DNA from: Actinomycetota bacterium
Lineage (GTDB): Bacteria > Actinomycetota > Actinomycetes > Propionibacteriales > Propionibacteriaceae
Direction of reading: 5' to 3'
Assembly: GCA_016213595.1 (NCBI GenBank)
Contig: JACRAA010000141.1
Location: forward strand, 1 to 6,959
DNA: 6,959 bases
Shown piece after piece: positions 6,619 to 6,959 of the stretch (position 1 is the first letter of the stretch; each line of letters begins with the position of its first letter). Both the position numbers and the translations under genes were made by a program. Under the pieces are notes generated by a model, which was not told where the DNA came from, did not search any database, and was given only the letters and a program-made list of their open reading frames with translations.

Positions 6619-6959
6619 CGTCAGCAGCACAACCTGCTGGGCGCTCGGTGCGCCCGCGTACTCCGCGGTGGCGACGTACGTGCCGGGGCGCAGGGGAGTG
6701 GGCACGACCTTGCAGGTCGGCTGCGACCGGTGCCGGTCCCAGGTGGTCTGCCAGCTGGCGGCTGCTCCGATGGCCAGCTGCTGCGAGCCGGTGGGCCCCC
6801 AGGAGGCGCAGTCGGACGTCGACCAGATCTGGTCGGCGCCCGAGACGATCGTGAAGGTGAAGCGGGAGTCGAAGGCGAACGTACAGGCGGCGAGGCCGGA
6901 GTTGGTCACGGTGACCGTGAACTGCCCTGTCGCGCCGACCTTCACCACTCCCGGTCCCG
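6613..6959 (-). CDS. Probable exported beta-sandwich protein of unknown function, C-terminal part (5' end outside window)
   Basis: On the minus strand the frame enters from the right edge (GPG before the GTG at 6948) and stops at TGA (6615-6613), giving 114 visible residues; the GTG at 6948 is probably an internal Val codon. I do not recognise a named family. The segment alternates short hydrophobic strands, as in an Ig-like or fibronectin-like sandwich: GQFTVTVTNSGLAACTF, FTFTIVSGADQIWSTSDC, a WQTTWDR motif and a final GTYVATAEY strand. Three cysteines (C22, C47 and C79, counted from the GTG) suggest a disulfide and so a location outside the cytoplasm. The composition (Thr, Ser, Ala, Val) and the pattern IWS...C...TWDR...C...PGTY resemble C-terminal domains of actinobacterial exported or membrane-anchored proteins and, loosely, the BsuPI-like inhibitor fold; both comparisons are from memory. 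The signal peptide or membrane anchor would be off the right edge. Confidence 0.65.
   Translation of the reverse strand, partial: GPGVVKVGATGQFTVTVTNSGLAACTFAFDSRFTFTIVSGADQIWSTSDCASWGPTGSQQLAIGAAASWQTTWDRHRSQPTCKVVPTPLRPGTYVATAEYAGAPSAQQVVLLTA

Overview
The window reads as chromosomal DNA of a high-GC actinobacterium. Codon third positions are almost all G or C, a TTG start is used, and the proteins look like those of Micrococcales such as the Cellulomonadaceae; that family-level guess is inference. The region is gene-dense and holds four protein genes, two of them cut by the window edges. I see no RNA genes, mobile elements, CRISPR arrays or long repeats, and no gene-free stretch above about 110 bases.

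Layout: (1) bases 1-818, plus strand: C-terminal part of a MocR/GabR-type regulator, covering most of its PLP-binding aminotransferase-like domain; the N-terminal helix-turn-helix lies off the left edge. (2) A 106-base gap with an AT-rich inverted repeat and a hairpin just before a strong ribosome binding site. (3) 925-5025, plus strand: one uninterrupted 1366-residue reading frame that joins a complete maltooligosyltrehalose synthase (TreY) to a complete maltooligosyltrehalose trehalohydrolase (TreZ). (4) 5109-6581, plus strand: an aldehyde dehydrogenase of the succinate-semialdehyde dehydrogenase type, 83 bases downstream. (5) A hairpin at 6592-6618 between convergent genes. (6) 6613-6959, minus strand: C-terminal part of a probable exported beta-sandwich protein of unknown function.

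The most notable item is the natural TreY-TreZ fusion. The two enzymes act one after the other: TreY turns the reducing end of a maltodextrin into a trehalose unit, and TreZ cuts that trehalose off. They are usually encoded as separate neighbouring genes, often with the debranching enzyme gene treX. Here all core GH13 catalytic residues of both halves are present and the junction has no stop codon and almost no linker, so the enzyme should be bifunctional. An in-frame GTG preceded by GGAGG lies at the junction and might also yield free TreZ. No treX is in the window. No wholly unknown system is evident; the other observations are modest.
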